A stretch of 64,000 nucleotides of DNA from Pseudomonadota bacterium (GCA_018241765.1 JAFEDD010000005.1:1-64000); one strand, 5' to 3'; shown: positions 38,210 to 50,242, counted from the stretch's first letter. Notes: generated from the letters alone by a model not told the origin. A program made the numbers and translations.

Positions 38210-39688
38210 ATGAACACAAGCACACTGATCCAGAAAGTCTGGAATTTCTGCCACACCCTGCGCGACGACGGCGTGGGTTACGGCGACTATCTTGAGCAGC
38301 TTACTTATCTGCTGTTTCTGAAACTGGCGCATGAATACGCGCAGGAGCCGTACAACCGCGACACGCACATTCCCAAAGGCCATGACTGGCCGAGCCTGAC
38401 CGCCAGGGTCGGTGAACCGCTGGAGGCGCACTATCTCGCCACGCTGCACAAGCTGGGGCAGGAGCCTGGCATGCTGGGCGCGATTTTCTTCAAGGCGCAG
38501 AACAAGATTCAGGACCCTGCGAAACTGAGCCGCCTGGTGCAGATGATTGATGCCGAGAGCTGGATCAGCCTGGACGCCGATACCAAGGGCGATCTTTACG
38601 AGGGCCTGTTGCAGAAGAACGCCGAGGACACCAAAAGCGGCGCGGGCCAGTACTTCACGCCGCGCGCGTTGATCGAAGCGATGGTGGCCTGTGTACGGCC
38701 AGAGCCCATGAAAACCATTGCTGATCCGGCGTGCGGCACCGGCGGCTTTTTCTTGGGCGCGTACAACTGGCTGACGCGCCCGGAAGCCAGGCTGAACAAG
38801 GCACAGAAGGAATTTCTGCGCGACAGGACGTTTCACGGCAACGAGATCGTGCCCAACACGCGCCGCATGTGCCTGATGAATCTGTTTCTGCACAACGTGG
38901 GCGAGCTGGATGGTGAGCCGCTGGTAGAGCGCTCCGACGCCTTGATCACTGAGCCCAGGTTGAAAGTGGATTACGTGCTGGCCAATCCGCCGTTTGGCAA
39001 GAAGAGCAGCATGACCATCACCAACGAGGACGGTGAGGAGGACCGGGACGCGCTGACGTACGAACGGCAGGACTTCTGGGAAACCACGTCAAACAAGCAG
39101 CTCAATTTTTTGCAGCACATCGTGAGCATGCTGAAGGTGGGCGGCAAAGCCGCCGTTGTGCTGCCCGATAACGTGCTGTTTGAAGGCGGTGCGGGTGAAA
39201 AGATTCGCCGCAAGCTGCTGGAGAACTGCGATGTCCACACCATCCTGCGCCTGCCCACTGGCATTTTTTACGCGCAGGGGGTGAAGGCCAACGTAGTGTT
39301 CTTCGACAACGCGCCGAAGGACGGGCGGGTACACACCAAGGGCATCTGGTTCTATGACCTGCGCACCAATAAGCACTTTACGCTGAAGACGCGCCCACTC
39401 AAACTGGATGACCTGCAAGACTTCATCACGTGCTACCACGCGGATGACCGGCACGTGCGCACGGCCACCGAGCGCTTCAAGTTCTACAGTTACGACGAGC
39501 TCGTCGCCCGTGACAAAGCCAGCCTGGATATCTTCTGGCTCAAGGACGACAGTCTCGACAATCTCGACGACTTGCCGCCGCCCGATGTGCTGCAGCAGGA
39601 AATCATTGAGCATCTCGAGGCGGCGCTGGCGGCATTCCGCGATGTGGCGAGCGCGTTGCCAACGAGTTCGCAGCGCACCGCAGCTTGA
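38210..39688 (+). CDS. hsdM: Type I restriction enzyme, N6-adenine methyltransferase subunit HsdM
   Basis: It methylates adenine in the target chosen by HsdS and forms the HsdM2S1 core. The protein has 492 residues: N-terminal HsdM helical domain (LIQKVWNFCHTLRDDGVGYGDYLEQLTYLLFLKLAHE), AdoMet-binding motif I ADPACGTGGFFLGAYN (about residue 172) and the catalytic NPPFGKKS (about residue 260). A GGGA precedes the ATG. The locus order hsdR-hsdS-AlbA_2-hsdM is unusual compared with the common hsdM-hsdS-hsdR or hsdR-hsdM-hsdS. Confidence 0.96.
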   Translation: MNTSTLIQKVWNFCHTLRDDGVGYGDYLEQLTYLLFLKLAHEYAQEPYNRDTHIPKGHDWPSLTARVGEPLEAHYLATLHKLGQEPGMLGAIFFKAQNKIQDPAKLSRLVQMIDAESWISLDADTKGDLYEGLLQKNAEDTKSGAGQYFTPRALIEAMVACVRPEPMKTIADPACGTGGFFLGAYNWLTRPEARLNKAQKEFLRDRTFHGNEIVPNTRRMCLMNLFLHNVGELDGEPLVERSDALITEPRLKVDYVLANPPFGKKSSMTITNEDGEEDRDALTYERQDFWETTSNKQLNFLQHIVSMLKVGGKAAVVLPDNVLFEGGAGEKIRRKLLENCDVHTILRLPTGIFYAQGVKANVVFFDNAPKDGRVHTKGIWFYDLRTNKHFTLKTRPLKLDDLQDFITCYHADDRHVRTATERFKFYSYDELVARDKASLDIFWLKDDSLDNLDDLPPPDVLQQEIIEHLEAALAAFRDVASALPTSSQRTAA

Positions 39689-39697
39689 TGGAACGAA

Positions 39698-41278
39698 ATG
39701 CTGACCTTCACCAACCGTTTCCTGAACGCGCTCCCCGGCGACCCCAACCCGAGCAACCATTCGCGCCAGGTGCATGGGGCGTTCTGGTCGCGGGTGACGC
39801 CGGCGCGGGTGGCGGCACCTTCGCTGCTGCTCCATTCGCCCGAGGTGGCGGCGATGCTCGGGCTGAGTGAGGCGCAGATGCGTTCGCCCGAGATGCTGGC
39901 CGCGTTGTCGGGCAACGGCGTGCTGCCGGGCATGGACACTTACGCTACGGCCTACGCGGGCCACCAGTTCGGCAACTGGGCGGGGCAACTGGGCGATGGC
40001 CGCGCGATCATGCTGGGCGAAGTGTTGGCGCCGTCCGCCGAGCACTTCGAATGGCAACTGAAGGGCGCGGGGCCGACGCCGTTTTCGCGTCGCGCCGATG
40101 GTCGCGCGGTGCTGCGCTCCTCGATTCGCGAGTTCCTTTGCTCGGAGGCGATGCATCATCTGGGCGTGCCGACCACGCGCGCGCTGTCGCTCGTGCTGAC
40201 CGGCGAGCCGGTGGAGCGCGACATGTTCTACGACGGTCACCCCGAGCTGGAGCCGGGTGCGATCGTCTGCCGGGTGGCGCCGAGTTTCATCCGCTTCGGG
40301 CACTTCGAGCTGTTTGCCTCGCGCGGCGAGCATGCGCTGTTGCGGCAATTGATCGACTTCACGGTGACGCACTACTTCCCGGGCATCGCGGCGGCTCACG
40401 CGGATCCGCGTGAGCGGCTCTTGGCGTGGTATGCCGAGGTCTGCGCGCGCACGGCGCGGCTGATGGCGCGGTGGATGGGTGTGGGTTTCGTGCATGGCGT
40501 GATGAACACCGACAACCTCTCGATCCTCGGCCTCACGATCGACTACGGCCCCTACGGCTGGGTGGATGACTTCGACCCCGGCTGGACGCCCAACACCACC
40601 GATGCGCAGGGCAAGCGCTATGCCTTTGGCCGCCAGCCGGGCGTGGCGCAGTGGAATCTCGCGCGGCTCGGCGACGCGCTCGCCACGCTCGATGCGGTGC
40701 CGCCGGAGGCGCTGACCGATGCGCTGGCGCAGTTCGAGCGCACCTATGCCGCCGAGGCGAACGGCCTCTTTGCCGAGAAGTTCGGATTGCGTGCGGCGGT
40801 CGGCCACGGCGACGACGCGAGCGAAGCCCGCGCGATCATCGATGCGGCGTTTGCGCTTCTCGTGCAACATGAGATCGACATGACGATCTTCTTTCGCTCG
40901 CTGGCGAGCGCGACGACGGTTGCGGATCTGCGCGACGCGTTCTACCGCGACACGGAGTGGCATGAGGCGCGCGCCGCCTGGGCGGCGTGGTTCGAGCGCT
41001 ACGCCGCACTCGGCGCGCGCTTGCACGCCACGCCCGACGCGCGTGCCGAGCGTGCGGCGCGCATGAATGCCGTGAACCCGAAGTATGTGCTGCGCAACTA
41101 CCTCGCGCAGCAGGTCATCGACTCGGCGCACGCGGGCGATTACGCACCCATCGCGGAACTGCTCGATGTGATGCGCCGGCCCTATGAAGAGCAACCCGGT
41201 CGCGAGCGCTTCGCGCACAAGCGCCCGGATTGGGCGCGCACGAAGGCGGGCTGTTCGATGCTCTCGTGCAGCAGTTGA
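39698..41278 (+). CDS. selO: Protein adenylyltransferase SelO (YdiU family)
   Basis: A pseudokinase-fold enzyme that transfers AMP to Ser/Thr/Tyr residues, linked to redox stress. The 526-residue protein shows [85 protein letters not shown] (metal-binding NxxN/DYGP) and the late [15 protein letters not shown]. The C-terminus ends SMLSCSS, the bacterial Cys form of the position that is selenocysteine in animals. It starts 10 bp after hsdM but is not known to be part of R-M systems. It converges with the DUF3592 gene. Confidence 0.96.
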   Translation: MLTFTNRFLNALPGDPNPSNHSRQVHGAFWSRVTPARVAAPSLLLHSPEVAAMLGLSEAQMRSPEMLAALSGNGVLPGMDTYATAYAGHQFGNWAGQLGDGRAIMLGEVLAPSAEHFEWQLKGAGPTPFSRRADGRAVLRSSIREFLCSEAMHHLGVPTTRALSLVLTGEPVERDMFYDGHPELEPGAIVCRVAPSFIRFGHFELFASRGEHALLRQLIDFTVTHYFPGIAAAHADPRERLLAWYAEVCARTARLMARWMGVGFVHGVMNTDNLSILGLTIDYGPYGWVDDFDPGWTPNTTDAQGKRYAFGRQPGVAQWNLARLGDALATLDAVPPEALTDALAQFERTYAAEANGLFAEKFGLRAAVGHGDDASEARAIIDAAFALLVQHEIDMTIFFRSLASATTVADLRDAFYRDTEWHEARAAWAAWFERYAALGARLHATPDARAERAARMNAVNPKYVLRNYLAQQVIDSAHAGDYAPIAELLDVMRRPYEEQPGRERFAHKRPDWARTKAGCSMLSCSS

Positions 41279-41297
41279 TGTCCACCCGCGCCGCGCG

Positions 41298-42140
41298 TCA
41301 GCTTTTGTCGAAATCGCTGCCGTGCCCGCCGAGGCCGCCGCGCCGGACGTTGCCGCGCACTCCGCGCGTCGCTTTGCCGGTGGAGGATGGACCATCGTCG
41401 GCCGTGCCCAGGTCACCGTCGCCGCGCAGCGTGGTGCTCACGGCGCTGGCCAGCACGAGCAGGCCGATCAGCACGAAGAGCCCGACGAAGGCGAGCGCGA
41501 ACCACTCGCGCGGCTCCTCGTCCCACAAGACGACGTTGACGGTGAACACGAAGCCACACCAGAACGCCGAAAACAGCCACATGAACGCGGCCGCGTGCAT
41601 GCGTCGGTAGTACGGCAGCGCGGCGAGCGCGCCGATGGCGCCAGCGATGCCGGCCAGCGTGAAGATGGCAAAGCCGATGCCGCCGAACACGCGGACCCAC
41701 AGTCGGGCCAGCGGCAACTCACGCGACAGCAAGGCGATTTCCGGGCGGCGCGGGCTCACCCACACGTCGACGCTCTGCGCGGCGGCGGCGGCCTTCGCCA
41801 TGCCATCCGAAATGCGGGCGTTCCACGGGTTGTCGATCGCCTCGTCGTCGAGCACGGAGAGGCGCTGCGTGTCGTACGTGCGTCCGCCGACCGTGTAGCG
41901 CGCGCTGTACCAAGTGAATGCGCCTTCGCCGTCGCGCCCCGTGTGCGCGACGACCTCACCGGGCACGCGCTGGTAGTCGCGGGCGAGCAGCGCGTTGCCG
42001 ACGGCGATCGAGACCGGCTTCAGCATGAAAAACCACCCCGCGAGCGCGAACACCACCGCCATCGCGGCCCACGACAGCACGGCCCACCGCGGCGCGCTTG
42101 CCGCGCTGACGCGTGACGGGGGGCGCTGGCGTGGGTTCAT
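41298..42140 (-). CDS. DUF3592 membrane protein
   Basis: From ATG 42140 (MNPRQRPPSRVS) the protein has 280 residues. One N-terminal helix (AVLSWAAMAVVFALAGWFFML), then an extracytoplasmic DUF3592 domain (QRVPGEVVAHTGRDGEGAFTWYSARYTVGGRTYDTQRLS ... VDVWVSPRRPEIALL), then three to four more helices and a Gly/Arg-rich C-terminal tail (RGVRGNVRRGGLGGHGSDFDKS). The function of DUF3592 is not established. A TATCAT box lies 9 bp before the ATG on the minus strand. The gene runs toward selO, with 19 bp between stops. Confidence 0.82.
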   Translation of the reverse strand: MNPRQRPPSRVSAASAPRWAVLSWAAMAVVFALAGWFFMLKPVSIAVGNALLARDYQRVPGEVVAHTGRDGEGAFTWYSARYTVGGRTYDTQRLSVLDDEAIDNPWNARISDGMAKAAAAAQSVDVWVSPRRPEIALLSRELPLARLWVRVFGGIGFAIFTLAGIAGAIGALAALPYYRRMHAAAFMWLFSAFWCGFVFTVNVVLWDEEPREWFALAFVGLFVLIGLLVLASAVSTTLRGDGDLGTADDGPSSTGKATRGVRGNVRRGGLGGHGSDFDKS

Positions 42141-42179
42141 CGTGGCGTGATGATACGCAACGACCCTCGCAATGCGATA

Positions 42180-42298
42180 TGGCTTTTCAAAAAAATGGCG
42201 TCCACAACAGGCTTGGAGCACGAAAACGCGGAATGTCGAGTTTCGCGCTTTTATGGCTCGAAGCCCGTCATGGATGCGGCTTTGCGCAAAAAGTTGAT
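42180..42298 (+). repeat. ERIC-like palindromic repeat, copy D
   Basis: It opens TGGCTTTTCAAAAAAATGGC, has AACAGGCTTGGAGCACG on the left, TGTCGAGTTTCGCG in the centre, AAGCCCGTCATGGATGCG on the right and closes GCGCAAAAAGTTGATG. It lies in the divergent gap between the DUF3592 and ABC-transporter genes. This copy is the most diverged at the left end. Confidence 0.85.
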
Positions 42299-42441
42299 GC
42301 GCGAACCTGACCGGGCTCGGGCGTGGTTCACGGGGCCAACGATAATGAGCGCCTTCGATTCGCCGCGCCCCGCGCCACGCTGCTGCGCTTCGGTGTTGCG
42401 GTCGGCTTGCCCGGTGCCCACTACCCTTGGAGACTCTGCCC

Positions 42442-43425
42442 ATGCGTTCGCGTCGCATCATGAAACGGCTGGCCGCCGCGTTGTTTGCCATCGGCGCCGT
42501 CGCTGCGCAGGCGCAGCAGAAGGTCGTGTTCCAGACCAACTGGTTTGCGCAGGCGGAGCACGGCGGGCTCTATCAGGCGCTGGCCGAGGGCACCTACCGC
42601 AAGCATGGCCTCGACGTCACGCTGCGCATGGGGGGCGCGCAGGTCAACGGGCTGCAACTGCTCGCGGTCGGTCAGGTCGACATGTGGATGGGCTTCGACA
42701 TCGTCAACTACAAGGCGTGGGAGCAGGGCGTGCCGGCGGTCAGCGTGGCGACGTTCTTCCAGAAGGACCCGACCGTCGTCATCGCCCATTCCGACGTGAA
42801 GCAGTTCGCCGATCTGAAGACCAAAACCGTGCTCGTCTCGGCCGACGGGCAAACCAACTGGTGGCCGTGGGCGAAGGCGAAGTACGGCTTGCGCGACGAG
42901 CAGACGCGGCCCTACACCTTCAACGTGCAACCCTTCGTCGCCAACCGCAATGTCGCGCAGCAGGGCTATCTGACCTCGGAGACGCTGGCCGTGCAAAAGG
43001 CGGGCGTGAAGGACGCCACCGTGTTTCTGCTGGCGGACCTCGGCTATCCGCCCTACACCGAGACGGTCACCGTGCTGCGCAAGACGATCGAGCAGCGGCC
43101 GGCGATGATCGAGGCGTTCCTGCGCGCGACGATGGAGGGCTGGCGCAGCTATCTCGCCAATCCGGCGCCGGGCAACGCGCTCATCAAGAAGGACAACCCC
43201 GCGATGAGCGATGAACTGCTGGCCTACGGGCTGCAGAAGATCAAGCAGATGGGGCTGGTCACCGGCGGCGACGCCGCGAAGCAGGGCATCGGCATCATCA
43301 CCGAGGCGCGCATGAAGCAGACCTGGGACATGATGGTCGCCAACAAGCTCATCGATCCGAGCAAGGTCAAGTTCCACGACGCGTGGGACGACCGCTTCGT
43401 GCGCGACCTGAAGGTGATGCCGTAG
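42442..43425 (+). CDS. ABC transporter periplasmic substrate-binding protein (NMT1/THI5-like, SsuA/TauA type)
   Basis: A 327-residue binding protein of the NMT1/THI5 superfamily, which binds nitrate, sulfonates, taurine or thiamine-precursor-like solutes. The signal peptide is MRSRRIMKRLAAALFAIGAVAAQA (start at 42442, alternative 42460). Family features: VVFQTNWFAQAEHGGLYQALAEGTYRKHGLDVTLRMGG, QLLAVGQVDMWMGFD and DLKTKTVLVSADGQTNWWPW. The ligand is not determinable. It is followed by its ATPase and permease genes in one operon. Confidence 0.9.
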   Translation: MRSRRIMKRLAAALFAIGAVAAQAQQKVVFQTNWFAQAEHGGLYQALAEGTYRKHGLDVTLRMGGAQVNGLQLLAVGQVDMWMGFDIVNYKAWEQGVPAVSVATFFQKDPTVVIAHSDVKQFADLKTKTVLVSADGQTNWWPWAKAKYGLRDEQTRPYTFNVQPFVANRNVAQQGYLTSETLAVQKAGVKDATVFLLADLGYPPYTETVTVLRKTIEQRPAMIEAFLRATMEGWRSYLANPAPGNALIKKDNPAMSDELLAYGLQKIKQMGLVTGGDAAKQGIGIITEARMKQTWDMMVANKLIDPSKVKFHDAWDDRFVRDLKVMP

Positions 43426-43436
43426 CGGAGCGCGAC

Positions 43437-44192
43437 GTGAGCGCCATCGAACTGCGCGCCGTCGAGAAGACGTGGGAAAACGGCGTGCAGGCGCTGCGCC
43501 CGCTCGATCTGCGTGTCGAGCGTGGCGAAATCGTCACCTTGCTCGGCCCTTCCGGTTGCGGCAAATCGAGTCTGCTCAACATCGTCGCCGGCCTCACCGA
43601 AGCCTCCGCCGGAGACGTCTCGGTGGGCCCCGATGAGCGCATCGGGTTCGTGTTCCAGCAGGCGACGCTGATGCCGTGGGCGCGGGTGGCGGCCAACGTG
43701 CGCCTGCCGCTCGACCTCGCCGGCGTGGCGCGCGCCGAGGCGAACGCGCGCGCGGCCGAGGCGTTGCGTCGCGTCGGGCTCGGTGCCTTCGCTGAAGTGT
43801 GGCCGCGCGAATTGTCCGGCGGCATGCAGATGCGCGCCTCCATCGCCCGTGCGCTGGTCACGGAACCGACGCTGCTGCTGATGGACGAACCCTTCGGCGC
43901 GCTCGACGAGATCACGCGCAACCGGCTCGACGATGAACTGCTGCGCGTGCGTCGCGAGCAGCAACTCACGGTGCTCTTCGTCACCCACTCGATTCACGAA
44001 GCCGTGTATCTGTCCGACCGCGTCGTCGTGATGGCGGCGCGGCCCGGCCGCGTGGTGGCCGAGGTCGCCATCACCACCGACGAGCCGCGCGACGACGCCT
44101 TCCGCGTCTCGACCACCTTTGCGCGCCATGCGCGCGACTTGCAGCAGGCGCTGCTCGCGGCGGCGCGCGACGCCGATGAGGCGCTGGCATGA
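43437..44192 (+). CDS. ABC transporter ATP-binding protein (SsuB/TauB-like)
   Basis: A 251-residue nucleotide-binding subunit. From GTG 43437 (MSAIELRAVEKTWENGV), 11 bp after the binding-protein stop, it carries Walker A GPSGCGKSSLLN, Q-loop FVFQQATLMPW, signature LSGGMQMR, Walker B LLLMDEPFGALDE and the switch His in FVTHSIHEAVYL. It drives import through the permease encoded next, whose start overlaps by 4 bp (ATGA). Confidence 0.94.
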   Translation: MSAIELRAVEKTWENGVQALRPLDLRVERGEIVTLLGPSGCGKSSLLNIVAGLTEASAGDVSVGPDERIGFVFQQATLMPWARVAANVRLPLDLAGVARAEANARAAEALRRVGLGAFAEVWPRELSGGMQMRASIARALVTEPTLLLMDEPFGALDEITRNRLDDELLRVRREQQLTVLFVTHSIHEAVYLSDRVVVMAARPGRVVAEVAITTDEPRDDAFRVSTTFARHARDLQQALLAAARDADEALA

Positions 44193-44959
44193 GGCGCGCG
44201 CTGCCCGGGCTCGTCGTCGCCATCGCCCTGCTTGCGCTGTGGCAGACGTGGGTGGTCGCCTTCGACATTCCGGTGTATCTGGTGCCGAGCCCGCTCACCG
44301 TGGCGCGCACGCTGGTGGCCGACGCCGCGCTGCTCGGCCGAGCGCTCTGGGTCACCGTGCAAGTCACGCTGCTCGCGCTGGCGGCGGCTGTGCTGCTCGG
44401 CGTGGCCATCGCGTTCGCCTTCGTGCAGAGCCGCTGGATCGAGGCGGCGCTGTTTCCCTACGTCGTGCTGCTGCAGGTGACGCCGATCGTCGCCATCGCG
44501 CCGCTCATCATCATCTGGGTGCAGAACCCGACGCTCTCGCTGGTCATCTGCGCCACCATCGTCGCCCTGTTTCCGATCATCGCCAACACCACGCTCGGGC
44601 TGCGCAGTGTCGATGCCGGCCTCGCGGATTACTTCCGCTTGCAGCGCGCCTCACGCTGGCAGACCTTGTGGCGCCTGCGCGTTCCCGGCGCCTTGCCGTA
44701 CTTCTTCGGCGGGCTGCGCATCGCCTCGGGGCTCGCGCTGATCGGCGCCGTGGTGGCTGAGTTCGTGGCCGGCACCGGCGGCACCGGCACCGGACTCGCC
44801 TACCAGATCCTGCAAGCGGGCTATCAGTTGAACATCGCGCGCATGTTCGCGGCGTTGACACTGATCGCGCTGACCGGTGTGCTGCTGTTCGTCGCCACCG
44901 ACCTCGTCACCCGCTGGGCGCTCGGCGGCTGGCACGAAAGCGAGCGCGTCGGGCGCTGA
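44189..44959 (+). CDS. ABC transporter permease (SsuC/TauC-like)
   Basis: A 256-residue, six-helix inner-membrane channel of the BPD_transp_1 family. It has the N-terminal LPGLVVAIALLALWQTWVVAFDIPVYLVPSPLTVARTL and the coupling EAA-loop region SVDAGLADYFRLQRASRWQTLWRLRVPGALPYFFGGLRIASGLALIGAVVAEF. It is the third gene of the operon and overlaps the ATPase gene by 4 bp. Confidence 0.93.
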   Translation: MRRALPGLVVAIALLALWQTWVVAFDIPVYLVPSPLTVARTLVADAALLGRALWVTVQVTLLALAAAVLLGVAIAFAFVQSRWIEAALFPYVVLLQVTPIVAIAPLIIIWVQNPTLSLVICATIVALFPIIANTTLGLRSVDAGLADYFRLQRASRWQTLWRLRVPGALPYFFGGLRIASGLALIGAVVAEFVAGTGGTGTGLAYQILQAGYQLNIARMFAALTLIALTGVLLFVATDLVTRWALGGWHESERVGR

Positions 44960-44984
44960 GCGACGCGGCGCTCCGTCGCACCGC

Positions 44985-45623
44985 TCAACGCGCAAGCGTC
45001 GTGTATTCGAGCGCCCAGTAATACGGCCACTCGCGAACGCGGGCGTCGCGGCCGCTTGTGGCAACGGCTTGCAGCAGCGCCTCGCGGCTCGGGAAGTTCT
45101 TCAGGACGCGGTGCTTGCTGCCATCGGAGAGCGTGCGCTCCTGCCACGTGTCGCCCGCCTCGTCGGGGGCCGACACCGGCGTGCTGCTGCCGGCAACATA
45201 GCGGTTGTCGAGCATGATCACCCGCGCGCCGGGCGCGAGCGCCGCGTGCAGACCGCTCAGGAACGCCGGCAGCCGCGCCTGCGGCACGTGCGACCACCAA
45301 AAACCCGCGAAGGCACCGTCGCAAGGCTCCGGTGGCGGCGTGATGGCCCAGGCGTCGCCGCTCGTGAAGTGGACGTTCGGCGGAAGCTGGCGGGCACGGG
45401 CGATGGCGAGCGTCTCCTCGGTCGCATCGAAGGCGTGGATCGCGCGGCAGCGCGGTGCGAGAAATTGCGTCCAGTAGCCGGTGCCGCACGCCACTTCGAG
45501 CACCGTGCGACCGGCCAGCGCACCCGGCAGCCATGCTTCGATCGCGCGCAGGTCGGCCTGCCGCTCCGGCTTCGCGTAGACGCGGTCGTATTCCTGGGCG
45601 CGGGCGGCGTAATACGCTTGCAT
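44985..45623 (-). CDS. Class I SAM-dependent methyltransferase
   Basis: A 212-residue AdoMet-dependent methyltransferase. Motif I is TVLEVACGTGYWTQFLAP, followed by the acidic loop HAFDATEETLAIAR and a later GDAWAITPPPEPCDGAFAGFWWSHV. The N-terminal MQAYYAARAQEYDRVYAKPERQADL is typical of small-molecule methyltransferases of the Methyltransf_11/25 type. The substrate is unknown. It converges with the ABC operon. Confidence 0.9.
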   Translation of the reverse strand: MQAYYAARAQEYDRVYAKPERQADLRAIEAWLPGALAGRTVLEVACGTGYWTQFLAPRCRAIHAFDATEETLAIARARQLPPNVHFTSGDAWAITPPPEPCDGAFAGFWWSHVPQARLPAFLSGLHAALAPGARVIMLDNRYVAGSSTPVSAPDEAGDTWQERTLSDGSKHRVLKNFPSREALLQAVATSGRDARVREWPYYWALEYTTLAR

Positions 45624-47225
<1,602 letters not shown>

Positions 47226-47247
47226 AAAGAGCGAGCAGACGCCAGCC

Positions 47248-48345
47248 TTGGAGCGCATCGATACCCTCGTCATCGGCGCCGGCGTCGTCGGCCTGGCCAT
47301 CGCCCGCGCGCTCGCGCGCGACGCTCGCGAGGTGATGGTGCTGGAAGCGGCGTCGGCCATCGGCACCGCCACCAGTTCGCGCAACAGCGAAGTCATCCAC
47401 GCCGGCATCTACTACCCGGCCGGATCGCTGAAGGCGCGGCTGTGCGTCGAAGGCAAGACGCTGCTCTACCGCTACTGCGAGGAGCACGGCATCGCGCATC
47501 GCCGCTGCGGCAAGCTGCTGGTGGCGACGTCGCAGCCCGAGCTCGCGCAGCTCGACGCCATCATCGCCCGCGCCGCGGCCAACGGCGTGCGTGACCTCGT
47601 GCGCCTCGGCGCCGCCGAAGCGCAGGCGATGGAGCCCGCGTTGCGGTGTGTGGGGGCGCTGCATTCGCCGAGCACCGGCATCATCGACAGCCATGCGCTG
47701 ATGCTCGCGTTGCAGGGGGACGTCGAGCACGCCGGTGGCCTCGTCGCGTTGCGCACGCCCGTGGCGGCGCTCGAAATCACCGCCGACGGCATCATCGTGC
47801 GCACCGAGGACGGCACCGAACTCATTGCGCAGCGCGTGGTCAACGCCGCCGGCCACGGCGCCCCCGGGCTCGCCGCCCGCACGCGGGGCCTGGATGCCGC
47901 GCGGGTGCCGCGCGCGTTCTTCGCCAAGGGCAGTTACTTCACGCTGGCGGGACGCTCGCCGTTCAGTCGGCTGATCTACCCGCTGCCGCAGCACGCGGGC
48001 CTCGGCGTGCACCTGACGATCGATCTCGGCGGGCAGGCGAAGTTCGGGCCCGACGTGCAGTGGGTCGCCACCGCCGAAGACCTGCTCGTCGACGCGCGCC
48101 GCGGCGACGCGTTCTACGCCGAAGTCCGCAACTACTGGCCGGCGCTGCCCGATGGCGCCTTGCAGCCCGGTTATGCCGGCATCCGCCCGAAGATTTCCGG
48201 TCCCGACGAGGCAGCCGCCGATTTTCTGATCGACGGGCCGGCGGCGCACGGCGTGCGCGGTCTGGTCAACCTGTTCGGCATCGAGTCCCCCGGCCTGACC
48301 AGTGCGCTCGCCATCGGCGCCCATGTCGCGGCGCTGTTGCGCTAG
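47248..48345 (+). CDS. lhgO: FAD-dependent oxidoreductase, L-2-hydroxyglutarate oxidase-like (DAO fold)
   Basis: A 365-residue flavoprotein that probably oxidises an L-2-hydroxy acid such as L-2-hydroxyglutarate. The Rossmann motif [16 protein letters not shown] starts near residue 8. [29 protein letters not shown] is diagnostic for the LhgO family, and the C-terminal [33 protein letters not shown] is the second FAD contact. It appears to start with TTG at 47248, 22 bp after serS, and the two are likely co-transcribed. The gene name is by family similarity only. Confidence 0.85.
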   Translation: MERIDTLVIGAGVVGLAIARALARDAREVMVLEAASAIGTATSSRNSEVIHAGIYYPAGSLKARLCVEGKTLLYRYCEEHGIAHRRCGKLLVATSQPELAQLDAIIARAAANGVRDLVRLGAAEAQAMEPALRCVGALHSPSTGIIDSHALMLALQGDVEHAGGLVALRTPVAALEITADGIIVRTEDGTELIAQRVVNAAGHGAPGLAARTRGLDAARVPRAFFAKGSYFTLAGRSPFSRLIYPLPQHAGLGVHLTIDLGGQAKFGPDVQWVATAEDLLVDARRGDAFYAEVRNYWPALPDGALQPGYAGIRPKISGPDEAAADFLIDGPAAHGVRGLVNLFGIESPGLTSALAIGAHVAALLR

Positions 48346-48448
48346 TGCAGGACTAGCACGGGCACGTTACAGGCTGTTACAGCGGCGCGTCACCGCACCC
48401 GCGTTGGTCTCACAATGCGCGCTGGACGGTGGCACGACGAGGTGCGGC

Positions 48449-50242
48449 ATGGCGGACGACGGCAAACTGGTGCGCAGTGAGCTCGAGCGCTTGCTCGGCA
48501 GCGAATTCCTGCGCCGCTCGCCGAGCCATCTGCGGCTGCTGCGCTATCTCGTCGAGCGGCGGCTGGCCGGCGACACCGGCGCGCTGCGCGAGATGGCGAT
48601 CGGCATCGAGGTGTTTCAGCGCAACCCGGCCACTTTCGACCCGAAGAACGACCCGATCGTGCGCGTCAATGCGAGCCGGCTGCGCGAGCGGCTGATGCGT
48701 CACTATGCGATGTTCGACACCCCGCCGCAGTTGCGCATCGAACTGCCGAAGGGACGCTACGTGCCGGAATTCATCGAGCTCGGCACGCGCACGCTGATGC
48801 CGCCGCGCTTTCTGGTGCTGCCGGTGGTCAGCGAACCGGCCGATGATGCGCTGGCGACGCTGCTGTTCGAGTCGATGATCGGCGAACTGCAAGCGCTGCT
48901 TCAGGTGCAGGTACTCGGTTCGCGCTCGGCGCGGGCGGTGGCCGACGATGAACCGCTCGACTCCGCGCGACGGCTGAACGCCCACGCCGTCCTCTCGTCG
49001 CGCCTGCTGCGCGTGGCGGCGACCGAAGGCGCGGCGACGGTGCCGACGCTGCACACCCTGCTGCTGTCGGCGCCGTACGGGCACATGCTGGCCAGTCATC
49101 GCTACGAACGCGCGGCGGGTGAGTCGGACGCGCGCTTCGTCGAGCGCGTGAGCCGCCTCGTGCGCGATGCAAGCATCGAGGCGCTGGTCGACTTGCTGCC
49201 CGGCGAGTACACGCCACCGGCGCAGCGCCGCGGTTTTCAGGGCGTCGACGGCGAAGCGGCCGACGCCTACGTGGCGGCGCGGCGCGAGAGCGCGCTCGGC
49301 ACGGCCGACGGCCACCGGCAGGCGCGACGGCTGCTGGAGGCGGCCATCGCGCGCTCGCCCGACTTCGCGATGGCGCATGCGGCGCTCGCCAGCACGCTCG
49401 GCAACCTCTCGATGTACGAGCAGATCACGCCGGAGGAAGCGTGGCGCCTGGGCAGCGCCGCCTCGCGCCGCGCGCTCGAACTCGACCCGCTGGAACCCGG
49501 CGCCTACCTGAATCTGGCCGGCGACAAGATCTACTACGAATACGACTTCGCCGCCGCCCGCGAGCTGTTGCGGCAGGCACTGACGCTCGCGCCGCGCCAA
49601 CCCGGCGTGCATCTCTTGCTCGGCACCATCGCCTCCTACGAGGCGCGGCTGGACGAAGCGTTGCAGCATCTCGACGCCGCCCAGGAGCTCGACCCGCTGT
49701 ACCCGGCGATCCGCGCCAACCGTGGCGTCGCCTGGCTCTTCTGCGGCCACTACACCGAAGCCGCCCGCGTGTTCTCCGAACTGCTTGCCCTGCACCCGCA
49801 GCGCAACGCCACGCGCGTATCGCTCGCCAACGCGCTGACGCTGCTCGGCGAGACTGACGCCGCGCAACGCGAGCTCGACGCCGTGCTCGAACGCGAGCCC
49901 GCCGATGCCGCCGCGCGGCTCGGTCTCGCCGTCCTCGCCGCCCGCGACGGACGCAAGCAGGAAGCGCGCAGCCGCATCGATGCCGTGCGCGCCGACAGCG
50001 GCATCGAGCGCACCAATCCCTCGGCGCTGGCCAGCGCGTATGCGCAACTGGGCGACGCGGCCGAAGCCATGCGCTGGCTCGCGCTCGCCGCCGAGTGCCA
50101 CGAAGGCGGGTTCGCCGAAGCGCAGGTCGACCCGCTGCTCGCCCCGCTCGCGCCGCTGCCCGAGTTCCGCACCCTGCTCGCCGCCCACGGCCTGCGCCCG
50201 CTGCACGCGAACGCCGCCACCAGCGCACCCGCGCGCGCGTGA
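48449..50242 (+). CDS. TPR-repeat protein with N-terminal DNA-binding-like domain
   Basis: A 597-residue protein starting MADDGKLVRSELERLLGSEF at 48449. Residues 1-110 hold a conserved module (RLLRYLVERRLAGDTGALREMAIGIEVFQRNPATFDPKNDPIVRVNASRLRERLMRHY) found N-terminal to adenylate-cyclase or TPR regions in other bacteria. It resembles a regulator N-domain but has no proven function. The middle (about 130-250) resembles a TolB-like region found in related proteins. TPR units cover about residues 290-560 (for example AAARELLRQALTLAPRQPGVHLLLGTIASYEARLDEALQHLDAAQELDPLYP). No signal peptide is present, so it is likely cytoplasmic and acts through protein contacts. Confidence 0.85.
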   Translation: MADDGKLVRSELERLLGSEFLRRSPSHLRLLRYLVERRLAGDTGALREMAIGIEVFQRNPATFDPKNDPIVRVNASRLRERLMRHYAMFDTPPQLRIELPKGRYVPEFIELGTRTLMPPRFLVLPVVSEPADDALATLLFESMIGELQALLQVQVLGSRSARAVADDEPLDSARRLNAHAVLSSRLLRVAATEGAATVPTLHTLLLSAPYGHMLASHRYERAAGESDARFVERVSRLVRDASIEALVDLLPGEYTPPAQRRGFQGVDGEAADAYVAARRESALGTADGHRQARRLLEAAIARSPDFAMAHAALASTLGNLSMYEQITPEEAWRLGSAASRRALELDPLEPGAYLNLAGDKIYYEYDFAAARELLRQALTLAPRQPGVHLLLGTIASYEARLDEALQHLDAAQELDPLYPAIRANRGVAWLFCGHYTEAARVFSELLALHPQRNATRVSLANALTLLGETDAAQRELDAVLEREPADAAARLGLAVLAARDGRKQEARSRIDAVRADSGIERTNPSALASAYAQLGDAAEAMRWLALAAECHEGGFAEAQVDPLLAPLAPLPEFRTLLAAHGLRPLHANAATSAPARA